From NCBI GenBank assembly GCA_023954175.1, contig JAMLIM010000026.1, forward strand, positions 1-44,523: a stretch of DNA of 44,523 nucleotides, read 5' to 3'. Positions 8,289 through 17,633 of this stretch are shown here, one piece after another. This stretch comes from Rhizobacter sp. (GTDB taxonomy: Bacteria > Pseudomonadota > Gammaproteobacteria > Burkholderiales > Burkholderiaceae_C). The position numbers and the translations under genes are program-made. The notes beneath the pieces are model-generated. The model was not told where the DNA came from. It searched no databases and saw nothing but the letters and a program-made list of their open reading frames with translations. How positions within the stretch are numbered: position 1 is the first letter of the stretch; every line of letters starts with the position of its first letter.

Positions 8289-8825
8289 ATGTTGAACAAA
8301 TTGCTCATCACCGTCGCAGGCTTCGGTTTCGTCGCATCGGCGCTGGCCGCCGAATACCCGATCGGCAAACCAAAGGAGATAAACGGCCTGGAAGTTGCGG
8401 CGGTCTATCTGCAACCGGTCGAGATGGAACCCAAGGGCATGATGCGCGCGGCCAAGGATTCCGACGTGCATCTCGAGGCGGATATTCATGCAACAGCCGA
8501 CAACAAGAACGGCCTGCCTGAAGGCGCATGGGCACCCTACCTGAATATCAGATATGTCCTGCAAAAGCGTGGCAGCGAAAAGGTGCTCAAGGGCGATCTG
8601 ATGCCGATGGTGGCAAATGACGGGCCGCATTATGGAGACAACATCAAGCTGGACGGGCCCGGTAAATACGATCTGACATTCGTCATCGGCGCGCCGGATA
8701 CTGCGCACGGCAATCATTTCGGTCGCCATATCGACAAGGAAACGGGTGTCGCCCCCTGGTTCAAGACGTTCGAGGTCAAATACGAATTCGTCTACGCCGG
8801 GACCGGCAAGAAGGGCGGTTATTGA
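8289..8825 (+). CDS. ftrA: Periplasmic ferrous-iron protein FtrA (P19/Tp34 family)
   Basis: 178 residues with a signal peptide ending at LAA (about residue 21). It matches the P19/FetP/Tp34 family of periplasmic copper- and iron-binding dimers, with the stretches DVHLEADIHA (59-68) and LMPMVANDGPHYGDN (104-118) carrying the His, Glu and Met ligands. In Bordetella, FtrA is the first part of FtrABCD, which takes up ferrous iron. GGGAG precedes the ATG by about 8 nt. One nt separates it from ftrB, and the four ftr genes follow without a gap larger than 22 nt. Confidence 0.92.
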   Translation: MLNKLLITVAGFGFVASALAAEYPIGKPKEINGLEVAAVYLQPVEMEPKGMMRAAKDSDVHLEADIHATADNKNGLPEGAWAPYLNIRYVLQKRGSEKVLKGDLMPMVANDGPHYGDNIKLDGPGKYDLTFVIGAPDTAHGNHFGRHIDKETGVAPWFKTFEVKYEFVYAGTGKKGGY

Positions 8826-8826
8826 G

Positions 8827-9171
8827 ATGCGTGGTGGGCTGGTGACCGCGGCATGGCTGCTGGCCGCATGGCTCGGGCCGGTAACCGCCGCGCAGGCCGA
8901 CATGCCCGTCCATACGCTGACATTCAAGGCCGATGGCACGTTCGAGCCGACGCGCCTCGAGGTGTTGCCGGGGCGCTTCAAGGTCATCCTTGTCAACCAG
9001 AGCACCGAGGCGGTGGAGTTCGAAAGCCTGCCGCTGCGCAAGGAGAAGGTTCTGGGCCCGGGCGTCACGTCATTCGTGGTGCTGTCCTTGTCCCGCCCCG
9101 GCGAGTACCCGTTCTTCGATGATTTCCATCCGCAGGTCAAAGGCACGCTGGTCGTCCTGCCCAAACCCTGA
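8827..9171 (+). CDS. ftrB: Cupredoxin-like periplasmic protein FtrB
   Basis: 114 residues with a signal peptide (cleavage near AQA, residue 24). A single cupredoxin-like beta domain follows (TFEPTRLEVLPGRFKVILVN ... PGEYPFFDDFHPQVKG). In the Bordetella FtrABCD model, FtrB is thought to oxidise Fe2+ before permeation by FtrC. No cysteine remains after the signal peptide, and no His-Cys-His-Met type-1 copper set is visible. Any metal site must use other residues, for example the Glu of FESL and the His of DDFH. One nt after ftrA and 9 nt before ftrC. Confidence 0.85.
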   Translation: MRGGLVTAAWLLAAWLGPVTAAQADMPVHTLTFKADGTFEPTRLEVLPGRFKVILVNQSTEAVEFESLPLRKEKVLGPGVTSFVVLSLSRPGEYPFFDDFHPQVKGTLVVLPKP

Positions 9172-9180
9172 CGCACAACC

Positions 9181-10065
9181 ATGGAACAGGTCGGCTTCAT
9201 CGTTTGGCGCGAGAGCGTCGAGGCCCTGCTCGTCGTCGGCATTCTCCATTCATGGCTGAACGGTTCGGCGCAGGGGCGCCGCGGCCTGCCATGGCTGTGG
9301 GCCGGCGTCGGCGCCGGGTTGCTGTTGGCCGGCGCGCTCGCAGGCGTACTGCTTGGAATCTCCTCCTGGTTGTCCGATAGCGGCCAGGAATGGTTTCAGG
9401 CGTTGATGGCGCTCGCCGCTTGCGCGCTGGTCGTGCAGATGGTGATCTGGATGCGTCGCCACGGTCGGGGTTTGAAGCGCGACCTCGAGACCGACGCGTC
9501 GGCGCAGATCGGCCGCCAGCAGTGGTGGGGCCTCTTCGCCCTGGTGATGATCGCCGTCGCCCGCGAAGGCAGCGAGACGGTCGTGTTCCTGTACGGCACG
9601 GTCTTGACTTCGCAGAGGCAGGGCGATGCCGGCGCCATGATGCTGGCCGGCCTTGGCGGATTTGCCCTCGCGCTGCTGACGTTCTGGTTGCTGCAACTGG
9701 GCGGGCGAATCATCACCTGGCGGCGCTTTTTCAGAGTGACCGAAATGCTCCTGCTTGCACTCGCGAGCGCGCTTCTGGTGTCGGCCACGGACCGTCTGAT
9801 TTCGCTCGAGGTCCTGCCCACGTTGGTGGACCCCGTCTGGGACAGCTCCTGGCTGCTGGATACCGCGGGCGGCCTGGGCAAGGTGCTGGCTGACTTCGCG
9901 GGCTATCGTGCCTATCCGGCGTTGTCGCAGTTGCTGATCTGGCTCGCGTACTGGGGCATCGTCGTATGGCTGCTGCACCGCGCATCGCTCGCAGCAACTT
10001 CAGAGGTTCGCAGAGGAAGCCCGGCCGCTGCGCCACAGGCCGACAGCCTCGCGTCACCGAGATGA
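9181..10065 (+). CDS. ftrC: FTR1-family iron permease FtrC
   Basis: 294 residues with about seven membrane helices. Both REXXE iron motifs of the Ftr1/EfeU family are present: RESVE at 10-14 and REGSE at 128-132. The family moves ferric iron, usually released by a coupled ferroxidase. The protein starts directly in the first membrane helix without a signal peptide, as usual. Third gene of the ftrABCD operon. Confidence 0.95.
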   Translation: MEQVGFIVWRESVEALLVVGILHSWLNGSAQGRRGLPWLWAGVGAGLLLAGALAGVLLGISSWLSDSGQEWFQALMALAACALVVQMVIWMRRHGRGLKRDLETDASAQIGRQQWWGLFALVMIAVAREGSETVVFLYGTVLTSQRQGDAGAMMLAGLGGFALALLTFWLLQLGGRIITWRRFFRVTEMLLLALASALLVSATDRLISLEVLPTLVDPVWDSSWLLDTAGGLGKVLADFAGYRAYPALSQLLIWLAYWGIVVWLLHRASLAATSEVRRGSPAAAPQADSLASPR

Positions 10066-10087
10066 GGGCTCGAGCCTGAGCCTTTCC

Positions 10088-11506
10088 ATGCCGGTGTCGA
10101 ATTCCCTGCGGTCCGGCATCGCGCGTGCCGGCGACTTCCTGCGCGATCACCAGCGTGCGATCCGGCGAATGCAATGGTTCATCGTCGGGTTCTACATCGC
10201 GCTGCTGGCCATTCCGGCTGCCATGCCGCTGCCGGGCAGCACCGCATCTGTCCTCGACAACCTGACCATCGCAGCGCAGTTCGCGTTCTGGGGGATCTGG
10301 TGGCCGTTCGTGCTGCTGTCGATCCCGCTCTTCGGGCGCGCCTGGTGTGGCCTGTTCTGTCCTGAGGGCGCGTTGACGGAATGGGCCAGTCAACACGGGC
10401 GGGGCGGGGCGATTCCGCGCTGGATGCGCTGGGGCGGGTGGCCCTTCGTGGCCTTCAGCCTCACCACGATCTATGGCCAACTGGTCAGCGTCTACCAGTA
10501 CCCGTGGGCGGCGGCGGCGGTGCTCGGCGGTTCGACCATCGCGGCCATGATCATCGGCTGGCTCTACGGGCGCAACAAGCGGGTGTGGTGCAGATACCTG
10601 TGCCCGGTGAACGGCGTCTTCAATCTGCTGGGCAAGCTCGCGCCCTGGCATTTCCGAGTCGATGCGGCGGCCTGGCGAACGCCGGTGCGGCGCATCGAAT
10701 CCATCAACTGCGCGCCGCTGCTGCCATTGCGCACCATGAAGGGCGCTGCCGAATGCCACATGTGCGGTCGCTGCAGCGACTATCGCGGGGCGATCACGCT
10801 GAGCCCGCGTTCACCCGAGGCCGAGATCGTTCACGTCGACAACGGCGATGCCTGGCAAACCACACTGATCGTCTTGGGTCTGATGGGCCTGGCGATCGGG
10901 GCCTTTCTCTGGAGCGCGAGCCCTTGGTTCGTTGACATCAAGCAAGCTGCTGCGACCTGGCTGGTGAACCGGGATGTCTATTGGCCGCTGGCTCAGAACG
11001 CGCCTTGGTTCATTCTGACCCATTACCCCGAAGTCAACGACAGTTTCAGCTGGCTCGACGGCGCCATCATTCTGGTGTTCATTGGCGCTGCCGCACTGAT
11101 CGTCGGCGGGGCGGGCTTCTCGGGCCTGTGGCTTGCCGATCGCGTGCTGCCAGCGTGGCGCCGCTCCGAGGCGCGTGACGCGCAGGCGCAAGGGCCGCGC
11201 CGCCCGTTGGACGGCGTCCACAAACTCGCTCAGGGCTTGATTCCGGCAGCCGGGATGGGTGTGTTCCTGGGCCTGTCCGCCACCACGCTGACCCTGTTGC
11301 AGCACGAGGGGCTGTGGACCGGCTGGGCGAACCCGTTGCGCTTCACGTTGCTGGCTCTGGCGCTGGCGTGGAGCCTGCGCATCGAATGGCGGCTGACCGG
11401 CATGCGCACCCGCCAGCCCGGCCGCCGCCTGGCTGCGGTGGCCCTGGTCTGCGTGGGCCTGCTGCCGTTTTGCTGGGCCTGGCTGCTGCTCTTCGTGATC
11501 TGGTAG
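10088..11506 (+). CDS. ftrD: Polyferredoxin-like membrane protein FtrD
   Basis: 472 residues with several membrane helices and NapH/MauN-like cysteine motifs: CxxxCP at C87/C91 and C168/C172, then C208 and a C223xxC226xxC229 cluster, in line with 4Fe-4S centres. In the Ftr model, FtrD accepts electrons taken from iron by FtrB and passes them to the membrane redox pool. Last gene of the operon. A strong hairpin at 11540-11571 follows, between it and the convergent bfr gene. Confidence 0.92.
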   Translation: MPVSNSLRSGIARAGDFLRDHQRAIRRMQWFIVGFYIALLAIPAAMPLPGSTASVLDNLTIAAQFAFWGIWWPFVLLSIPLFGRAWCGLFCPEGALTEWASQHGRGGAIPRWMRWGGWPFVAFSLTTIYGQLVSVYQYPWAAAAVLGGSTIAAMIIGWLYGRNKRVWCRYLCPVNGVFNLLGKLAPWHFRVDAAAWRTPVRRIESINCAPLLPLRTMKGAAECHMCGRCSDYRGAITLSPRSPEAEIVHVDNGDAWQTTLIVLGLMGLAIGAFLWSASPWFVDIKQAAATWLVNRDVYWPLAQNAPWFILTHYPEVNDSFSWLDGAIILVFIGAAALIVGGAGFSGLWLADRVLPAWRRSEARDAQAQGPRRPLDGVHKLAQGLIPAAGMGVFLGLSATTLTLLQHEGLWTGWANPLRFTLLALALAWSLRIEWRLTGMRTRQPGRRLAAVALVCVGLLPFCWAWLLLFVIW

Positions 11507-11539
11507 CTGCGAGGCAGGCCGGGCCATGCATGCACGCAC

Positions 11540-11571
11540 CGGGCCGCCGCGGCGTCCCCGCGGCAGGCCCG
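11540..11571. terminator. Hairpin between convergent ftrD and bfr
   Basis: A 13-bp stem (11540-11552 with 11558-11571, one bulged A) around a 5-nt loop, very GC-rich. It sits between converging genes and could stop transcription from both sides. No T-run is present on either strand. Confidence 0.5.
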
Positions 11572-11658
11572 ATGGAGTGGCCTACCGCAGCACGCTGCCC
11601 GCTCGCCGCTCGCCGCTCGCGCAAGTGAAAACCTCGCCGCAGTCGGCAATCCCTCGCG

Positions 11659-12144
11659 TCAGGAACCGGCGCCGCTTGAGCCCATCTGCGACTGCAGCCA
11701 GTTGTGTTCGCCGACCTTGGCGACGAGTTCGATCTGCGTCTCCAGATGGTCGATGTGTTCCTCGGTGTCGTCGAGGATCTCCTGCAGGATGCCGCGCGAG
11801 ACGTAGTCGCGCACGCCTTCGCAGTGCGCAATGGCGTCCTTCAGCGTGGCCTGCGATCCCACCTCCAGCTTCAGATCGCAATCGAGGATCTCGACCGCGC
11901 TCTCGCCGATCAGCAGCTTGCCGAGGTCCTGCAGGTTGGGCAGACCGTCGAGCATGAGGATGCGCGCGATCAGCTTGTCGGCGTGCTTCATTTCCTCGAT
12001 CGACTCGTCCCGCTCATGCTTGGCCATGGCGTCGAAGCCCCAGTGCTCCAGCATGCGGGCGTGGAGGAAATACTGGTTGATGGCAGTGAGCTCGTTCTTG
12101 AGCTGGCGGTTCAGAAATTCCAATACCTTGGCGTCACCTTGCAT
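11659..12144 (-). CDS. bfr: Bacterioferritin
   Basis: 161 residues, close to the usual 158. It forms a 24-subunit iron-storage shell with haem between subunits. Without gaps against E. coli Bfr, the haem ligand M52 and the ferroxidase residues E18, E51, H54, E94 and H130 are present. Position 127 is Thr (DDTEEHID) instead of the bridging Glu, although E128 is next to it. This may reduce or alter the di-iron site. The gene is transcribed with bfd upstream (115-nt gap) and converges on ftrD. Confidence 0.96.
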   Translation of the reverse strand: MQGDAKVLEFLNRQLKNELTAINQYFLHARMLEHWGFDAMAKHERDESIEEMKHADKLIARILMLDGLPNLQDLGKLLIGESAVEILDCDLKLEVGSQATLKDAIAHCEGVRDYVSRGILQEILDDTEEHIDHLETQIELVAKVGEHNWLQSQMGSSGAGS

Positions 12145-12259
12145 GGCTCACTCCAGTTGAGTCGGGAGCATGCATTCTGCCCCGCGTTCGCAGGTCCTGC
12201 GCCGCAGCCATGAAATGGCCGCACGACGCAGGGCGCGTTGTGCGGGCGCGGGCGGCCGA

Positions 12260-12481
12260 TCAGGCGAAGGCGGCCCGGGCGCCGGCGTGGGACGCGTGGT
12301 GTGCAGTGCCCGCGCCGGCGCAGCTGCAGGTGGCGAAGACCGTGCGCGCGCAATCGTCGCACGCGCCACAGCTGGTGCCCACCCGCAAGTCCTCCTGCAG
12401 GGCGTCGTAGTCGGGGCAACCCTCCTTCGCCGCGCGGGCGATGTCGCGGTCGGAGATGCGATGACAGAGGCAGACGATCAC
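12260..12481 (-). CDS. bfd: Bacterioferritin-associated ferredoxin
   Basis: 73 residues from a GTG (12479-12481) with AAGGA 7 nt upstream; a longer in-frame reading to 12550 lacks family similarity. The four 2Fe-2S cysteines are visible as CLCH near the N-terminus and CGACDDC further on. Bfd passes electrons to bacterioferritin so that stored iron can leave as Fe2+ under iron limitation. The C-terminal tail holds two extra cysteines (TCSCAGAG) and is Ala/His-rich. A Fur-like palindrome lies 77 nt upstream of the start. Confidence 0.9.
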   Translation of the reverse strand: MIVCLCHRISDRDIARAAKEGCPDYDALQEDLRVGTSCGACDDCARTVFATCSCAGAGTAHHASHAGARAAFA

Positions 12482-14117
<1,636 letters not shown>

Positions 14118-14138
14118 TGCGCGCATAGCTCCTTCGGG

Positions 14139-14152
14139 CACCGTGCACGGTG
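14139..14152. promoter_or_regulatory. Perfect 14-bp palindrome after serS
   Basis: CACCGTGCACGGTG is fully self-complementary and lies between serS and fccA. As DNA it could be an operator; as RNA it has too small a loop for a good terminator. The role is unknown. Confidence 0.4.
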
Positions 14153-14191
14153 ATCTCGCTCCTAGGGCAATCCCGGGCATGCGAACCTGCG

Positions 14192-14205
14192 TTGCGTCAC
14201 ATCAA
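14192..14205. promoter_or_regulatory. FNR/Crp-like box upstream of fccA
   Basis: TTGCG-TCAC-ATCAA matches TTGAT-N4-ATCAA at 8 of 10 positions. It lies about 100 nt before the fccA ATG. Its half-sites are the same as in the feoA/hemP gap. Confidence 0.4.
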
Positions 14206-14301
14206 TCGGGTTCGGGTCGCCGGCGGGAATAATTGCAGGGCGCGAAGCTGTCTTGACGGCTGAACGTCGCACCTCGCCCCCCCTCACTTCAGGAGAGCAC
14301 G

Positions 14302-14616
14302 ATGCCCGACGTCTTCCGCCCCGCGGCGGCCCTTGTCTTGTTGTTCGGGGCCAGCGGCCTCGCCCTGGCACAGGACGCGCATCTTGCGCGCAACCTGGCC
14401 GCCACCTGCGCCAACTGCCATGGCACGAACGGCCATGCGAAGGGAAAGATGAAGTCGCTGGCGGGAATGCCGGCAGACAAGATCACCGCCTACGTCGCCG
14501 ACTACAAGAGCGGCGCGCAATCGGCGACCGTGATGCATCAGATCGCCAAGGGCTACAGCGACGAGCAGATGAAGCTCATCGCCGGCTTCTTCGCGGCTCA
14601 ACCCGCCAGCAAGTGA
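14302..14616 (+). CDS. fccA: Cytochrome c subunit of flavocytochrome c sulfide dehydrogenase
   Basis: 104 residues with a signal peptide ending at LALAQ (about residue 24) and a single haem motif CANCH (36-40). Met residues further on could be the sixth ligand. Small class I cytochromes directly before fccB-type flavoproteins are the electron-accepting subunit of sulfide dehydrogenase: FccB oxidises sulfide and passes electrons to this haem. An AGGAG Shine-Dalgarno precedes the ATG. There are 11 nt to the fccB start. A general cytochrome c assignment is certain; the FccA role rests on the pairing. Confidence 0.88.
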   Translation: MPDVFRPAAALVLLFGASGLALAQDAHLARNLAATCANCHGTNGHAKGKMKSLAGMPADKITAYVADYKSGAQSATVMHQIAKGYSDEQMKLIAGFFAAQPASK

Positions 14617-14627
14617 GGGCCACGCAG

Positions 14628-15905
14628 ATGAACACGCTTCACCCCTCCCGTCGCAGCATCCTCGGTGCCGGATTCGCGCTTGCTGCCACATCACTCGCTG
14701 GCTGTGCCGGCACGCCCAGCGGGCCGTCGATCGGCCGCGTCGTCGTCATCGGTGGTGGCTTCGGCGGCGCCACGGCGGCGCACTATCTCAAGCTGTGGGG
14801 CGGCAACGTCGACGTCACGCTCGTCGAGCGCAACGCCGGCTTCGTGTCGTGCCCGATCAGCAATCTCGTGCTCGGCGGCTTCAAGCAGATCTCGGACGTG
14901 AGCTTCAGCTACGACGGCCTGAAGGCGATCGGCGTCAAGGTCGTGCAGGGCGAAGTGATCGCTGTCGACAGCTCGGCGCGCAAGGTGCGCCTGGCCGGCG
15001 GCGGCGAACTCGCCTATGACCGGCTGGTGCTGTCGCCGGGCGTCGACTTCATGCTCGACCAGGTCGGCGGCCTGCAGGCCGAGGTCGACAGCGGGCGCAT
15101 CGCTCACGCCTGGAAGGCGGGGCCGCAGACGGTCGCGTTGCGGCGCCAGATCGAGGCCATGCCCGACGGCGGCGTGTTCGCGATCTCGATCCCGCTCGCG
15201 CCGTACCGTTGCCCTCCCGGGCCGTACGAGCGCGCCTGCGTCGTCGCCGCCTACCTGAAGGTCGCCAAGCCGCGGGCCAAGGTGCTGATCCTCGACGCGA
15301 ACCCGGATGTCACGTCGAAGAAGGGCCTGTTCATGAAGGCCTGGGCGGACCACTACAAGGGCATCGTCGAGTACCGGCCCAACTCGGTGTTGAAGAGCGT
15401 GTCGGGCAACGTCGCCAAGCTCGAGTTCGAGGACGTGAAGGCCGACGTGCTCAACGTCATCCCGCCGCAGCGCGCCGGCGATCTGGCGCGCACCGCCGGC
15501 CTCGTCAACGTCAACCAGCGCTGGGTCGGCATGAACTGGCTGACGATGGAAGCGCAGACGAACCCGGGCATCCACGTGATCGGCGACTCGACGTTCTCGG
15601 CGCCGGCAATGCCCAAGTCCGGCCACATGGCCAACCAGCAGGCGAAGGTCGCGGCGGCAGCGATCGTCCAGCTGCTCAAGGGCGAGGCGGTGAGCGCGAC
15701 GCCGGTCGTCATGAACACCTGCTACAGCTACGTGACCGGCACGGAAGCGATGCACGTGGCGTCGGTGCACCAGTACGACGCCGCGGAAAAGACCTTCAAG
15801 ACCGTGCCCGGATCGGGCGGCGTGTCGGCGGCGGCGAGCCAGATCGAAGGCCGCATCGCGCTCGGCTGGGCCGCCAACACCTGGGCCGACACCCTGGCGC
15901 TCTAG
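14628..15905 (+). CDS. fccB: Sulfide dehydrogenase flavoprotein subunit (FccB/SoxF-like)
   Basis: 425 residues. The twin-arginine signal SRRSILGAGFALAATSLAG ends in a lipobox-like LAGC (C26), so export by Tat, perhaps with lipidation, is possible. An FAD Rossmann motif VVIGGGFGGATAA (39-51) follows. C75 in GFVSCPISN is at the site that binds FAD covalently in Allochromatium FccB; C195/C204 and C365 (NTCYSY) are candidates for the redox disulfide. The protein oxidises sulfide to sulfur in the periplasm. It is the second gene of fccAB, followed by a strong hairpin. Confidence 0.92.
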   Translation: MNTLHPSRRSILGAGFALAATSLAGCAGTPSGPSIGRVVVIGGGFGGATAAHYLKLWGGNVDVTLVERNAGFVSCPISNLVLGGFKQISDVSFSYDGLKAIGVKVVQGEVIAVDSSARKVRLAGGGELAYDRLVLSPGVDFMLDQVGGLQAEVDSGRIAHAWKAGPQTVALRRQIEAMPDGGVFAISIPLAPYRCPPGPYERACVVAAYLKVAKPRAKVLILDANPDVTSKKGLFMKAWADHYKGIVEYRPNSVLKSVSGNVAKLEFEDVKADVLNVIPPQRAGDLARTAGLVNVNQRWVGMNWLTMEAQTNPGIHVIGDSTFSAPAMPKSGHMANQQAKVAAAAIVQLLKGEAVSATPVVMNTCYSYVTGTEAMHVASVHQYDAAEKTFKTVPGSGGVSAAASQIEGRIALGWAANTWADTLAL

Positions 15906-15919
15906 CCTGATCCCCGCGT

Positions 15920-15953
15920 GGCCGGCGTGCGACCCGCGGGTTGCGTGCCGGCC
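15920..15953 (+). terminator. Hairpin downstream of fccB
   Basis: Nested inverted repeats: GGCCGGC/GCCGGCC outer arms and GCGACCC/GGGTTGC inner arms, 15 nt after the fccB stop. No T-run, so it may be a Rho-assisted or stabilising structure. Confidence 0.45.
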
Positions 15954-16034
15954 GCGCTAACCGCCGGGGCGGGCGCGCCGAAGGTTCCGGGCTAGAATTC
16001 GGCGCTCGGCAATTGACCCGCCGACGCAAATCCA

Positions 16035-16125
16035 GGAAGGGTGGCAGAGTGGTCGAATGCGCCAGACTCGAAATCTGGTTTAGCCTTTCAGGCTAACGTG
16101 GGTTCGAATCCCACCTCTTCCGCCA
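16035..16125 (+). tRNA. tRNA-Ser (anticodon CGA)
   Basis: A 91-nt class II tRNA with encoded CCA. The acceptor pairs GGAAGGG with CTCTTCC, and G is the discriminator. The anticodon arm is CCAGA-CTCGAAA-TCTGG, giving anticodon CGA for UCG codons. A long variable arm (AGCC/GGCT) and the T-loop GTTCGAATC are present. TAGAAT at 15993-15998 may be its -10 element. An intrinsic terminator follows 11 nt after the CCA end. Confidence 0.97.
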
Positions 16126-16136
16126 GATCACAAGGG

Positions 16137-16166
16137 AAAACGGGCCTTCCAGGCCCGTTTTCTTTT
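16137..16166 (+). terminator. Rho-independent terminator after tRNA-Ser
   Basis: An 11-bp stem (AAAACGGGCCT / AGGCCCGTTTT) with a 3-nt loop, then CTTTT. This is the clearest intrinsic terminator in the window. Confidence 0.92.
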
Positions 16167-16237
16167 GGGCGCATCAGGCTCATCATGCAACCCGTTTTGC
16201 CCTGGGCGCACGCGCCGGCGCCTCGCTCTGCGGCGCT

Positions 16238-16930
16238 TCAGCGGACGAACAGCACGCGCATGCCCAGCAGTTTGCCACCGATCGCGTCGAGCACCTGCAC
16301 CGTCGTCTGTCGCGGCTTGAAGCCTTCGGGCAGCGGCAGGCTGCCGCGCAGCACCTCGTGACTGTCGAGTGAAAAGCCTATCGGGTCCGGCGCCAGGGTG
16401 GTCGGTGCGCCGCGCGCCGCTTCGCCGGCCACGACGAGCTGCATCACGCGCCTGACCGGCTTGCCAGGCTTGGCGTCGCGCATCAGCACGACCTCGTAGT
16501 CGAGCGATCCGGCGCTGGCGCTGAACTGCGCGGCGCGTATCTCGATGCGGCCACCACGTGGGTCGGGCGGCAGCGATCGCACGACCGACGCCAGGTCATC
16601 GCTCAGCTTCGCCGCGTTCGCCTGGGTCTTGTCCAGTTGTTCGGCAAGCGTCGTCTTCTCGGCCAGCGCCTGCTGCAGTTGCGTCTGGGCTTGATCGAGT
16701 TCGGTCTTCAGCCGCCTGCGCGCGTCTTCGGCGCGGTCGTAGGCATTGCGCAGGGTCGTCGATTCACTCGCGGACAGACGCGGCGGAAGGTAGCGTTCCT
16801 GGACCAGCACGACGCCGGCAGCGCCCAGCACCAAGCCCAGCAAGAGCCACATCAGCCAGGGTGGCACACGGCCGCGCGAGCGGCGGGTGCCGAGGGAATC
16901 GAACATCATGGGGCGGGAACGACCGAACAC
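16238..16930 (-). CDS. Single-span membrane protein with coiled coil (DUF6776-like)
   Basis: 230 residues. A short basic N-terminus, one membrane helix at about 25-44 (WLMWLLLGLVLGAAGVVLV), a coiled coil at about 58-115 rich in Leu, Gln, Glu and Ala, and a beta-rich periplasmic domain to the end. It looks like a betaproteobacterial family known only as a DUF (probably DUF6776). Met8 or Met9 could be the true start. No enzyme motif was seen. The next gene leftwards is across the tRNA. The function is unknown; a structural or envelope role is possible. Confidence 0.75.
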   Translation of the reverse strand: MFGRSRPMMFDSLGTRRSRGRVPPWLMWLLLGLVLGAAGVVLVQERYLPPRLSASESTTLRNAYDRAEDARRRLKTELDQAQTQLQQALAEKTTLAEQLDKTQANAAKLSDDLASVVRSLPPDPRGGRIEIRAAQFSASAGSLDYEVVLMRDAKPGKPVRRVMQLVVAGEAARGAPTTLAPDPIGFSLDSHEVLRGSLPLPEGFKPRQTTVQVLDAIGGKLLGMRVLFVR

Positions 16931-17019
16931 CTGCGAGAACTCCTGTGCGCAAAGCAGGGACGCAAGTTACTACACAAGTCCGCTGGACTTGAAACACGAT
17001 GTTCTTCCGCAGCGCCGGC

Positions 17020-17553
17020 CTACGGTTCGGCCACGCCGATGCGCAGCTGTACCGCCGGTACGCTGGTGGCCGTGGGCGGCCCCAACTGCCGCGAGGAGAC
17101 ACCCCGCGCGATCAAGTGCTTGCGCACGTTGTCGGCGCGCTGCTGCGCCAATGGCGACGCGGTTGTCGCGTCGCCCGGCGCCGCCAGCACTTCGACGCGC
17201 GCGGCGGGTTTGCGCTGCAGGCTCAGCGCCACCTTGTCCAGCACCGCGGCAAGCGCGGGCTTGACGGTCGCGCGCCCGGCATCGAAGCAGAACTCGCGCG
17301 GCACCTCGACCGTGAACCAGTCCTCGTTGCGCTGCTCGATGCGCACCGGTGTGCCTTCGAACCAGGATTGAAGCCAGCGGCGCTCGACCACGAGCCCCGA
17401 CGTCCGCGCGGCTGGCGCCGCGACTGCGGGTGCGGGCGTCCCCTCGGGCGCAGGCATGCTGCTGCAGCCCGGCAAGGCCAGCAGTGCAAGCAGCCACCAC
17501 AGCGGCAGGCGCTCCGATAGCTTTGGAAGAACAACCGTTCGCTGGCAGCGCAT
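17020..17553 (-). CDS. Lipoprotein with OmpA-like C-terminal region
   Basis: 177 residues. A signal peptide with lipobox LPGC (Cys near residue 30) is followed by a Pro/Ala linker. The C-terminal half (REFCFDAGRATVKPALAAVL ... QQRADNVRKHLIARGVSSRQ) resembles OmpA-type peptidoglycan-binding domains, although the usual NXXLSXXRA motif is weak. It is probably anchored in the outer membrane and may touch the cell wall. It lies 89 nt upstream of the coiled-coil membrane protein gene on the same strand, so they could be co-transcribed. Confidence 0.75.
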   Translation of the reverse strand: MRCQRTVVLPKLSERLPLWWLLALLALPGCSSMPAPEGTPAPAVAAPAARTSGLVVERRWLQSWFEGTPVRIEQRNEDWFTVEVPREFCFDAGRATVKPALAAVLDKVALSLQRKPAARVEVLAAPGDATTASPLAQQRADNVRKHLIARGVSSRQLGPPTATSVPAVQLRIGVAEP

Positions 17554-17633
17554 CGAGGCATGCTACCCCCTTGACGGGGCTTCCTCGGGGAAGGCGCCGG
17601 CCTCCAGGCCTGGCGCCTTGGCGAGCGCGCTGC

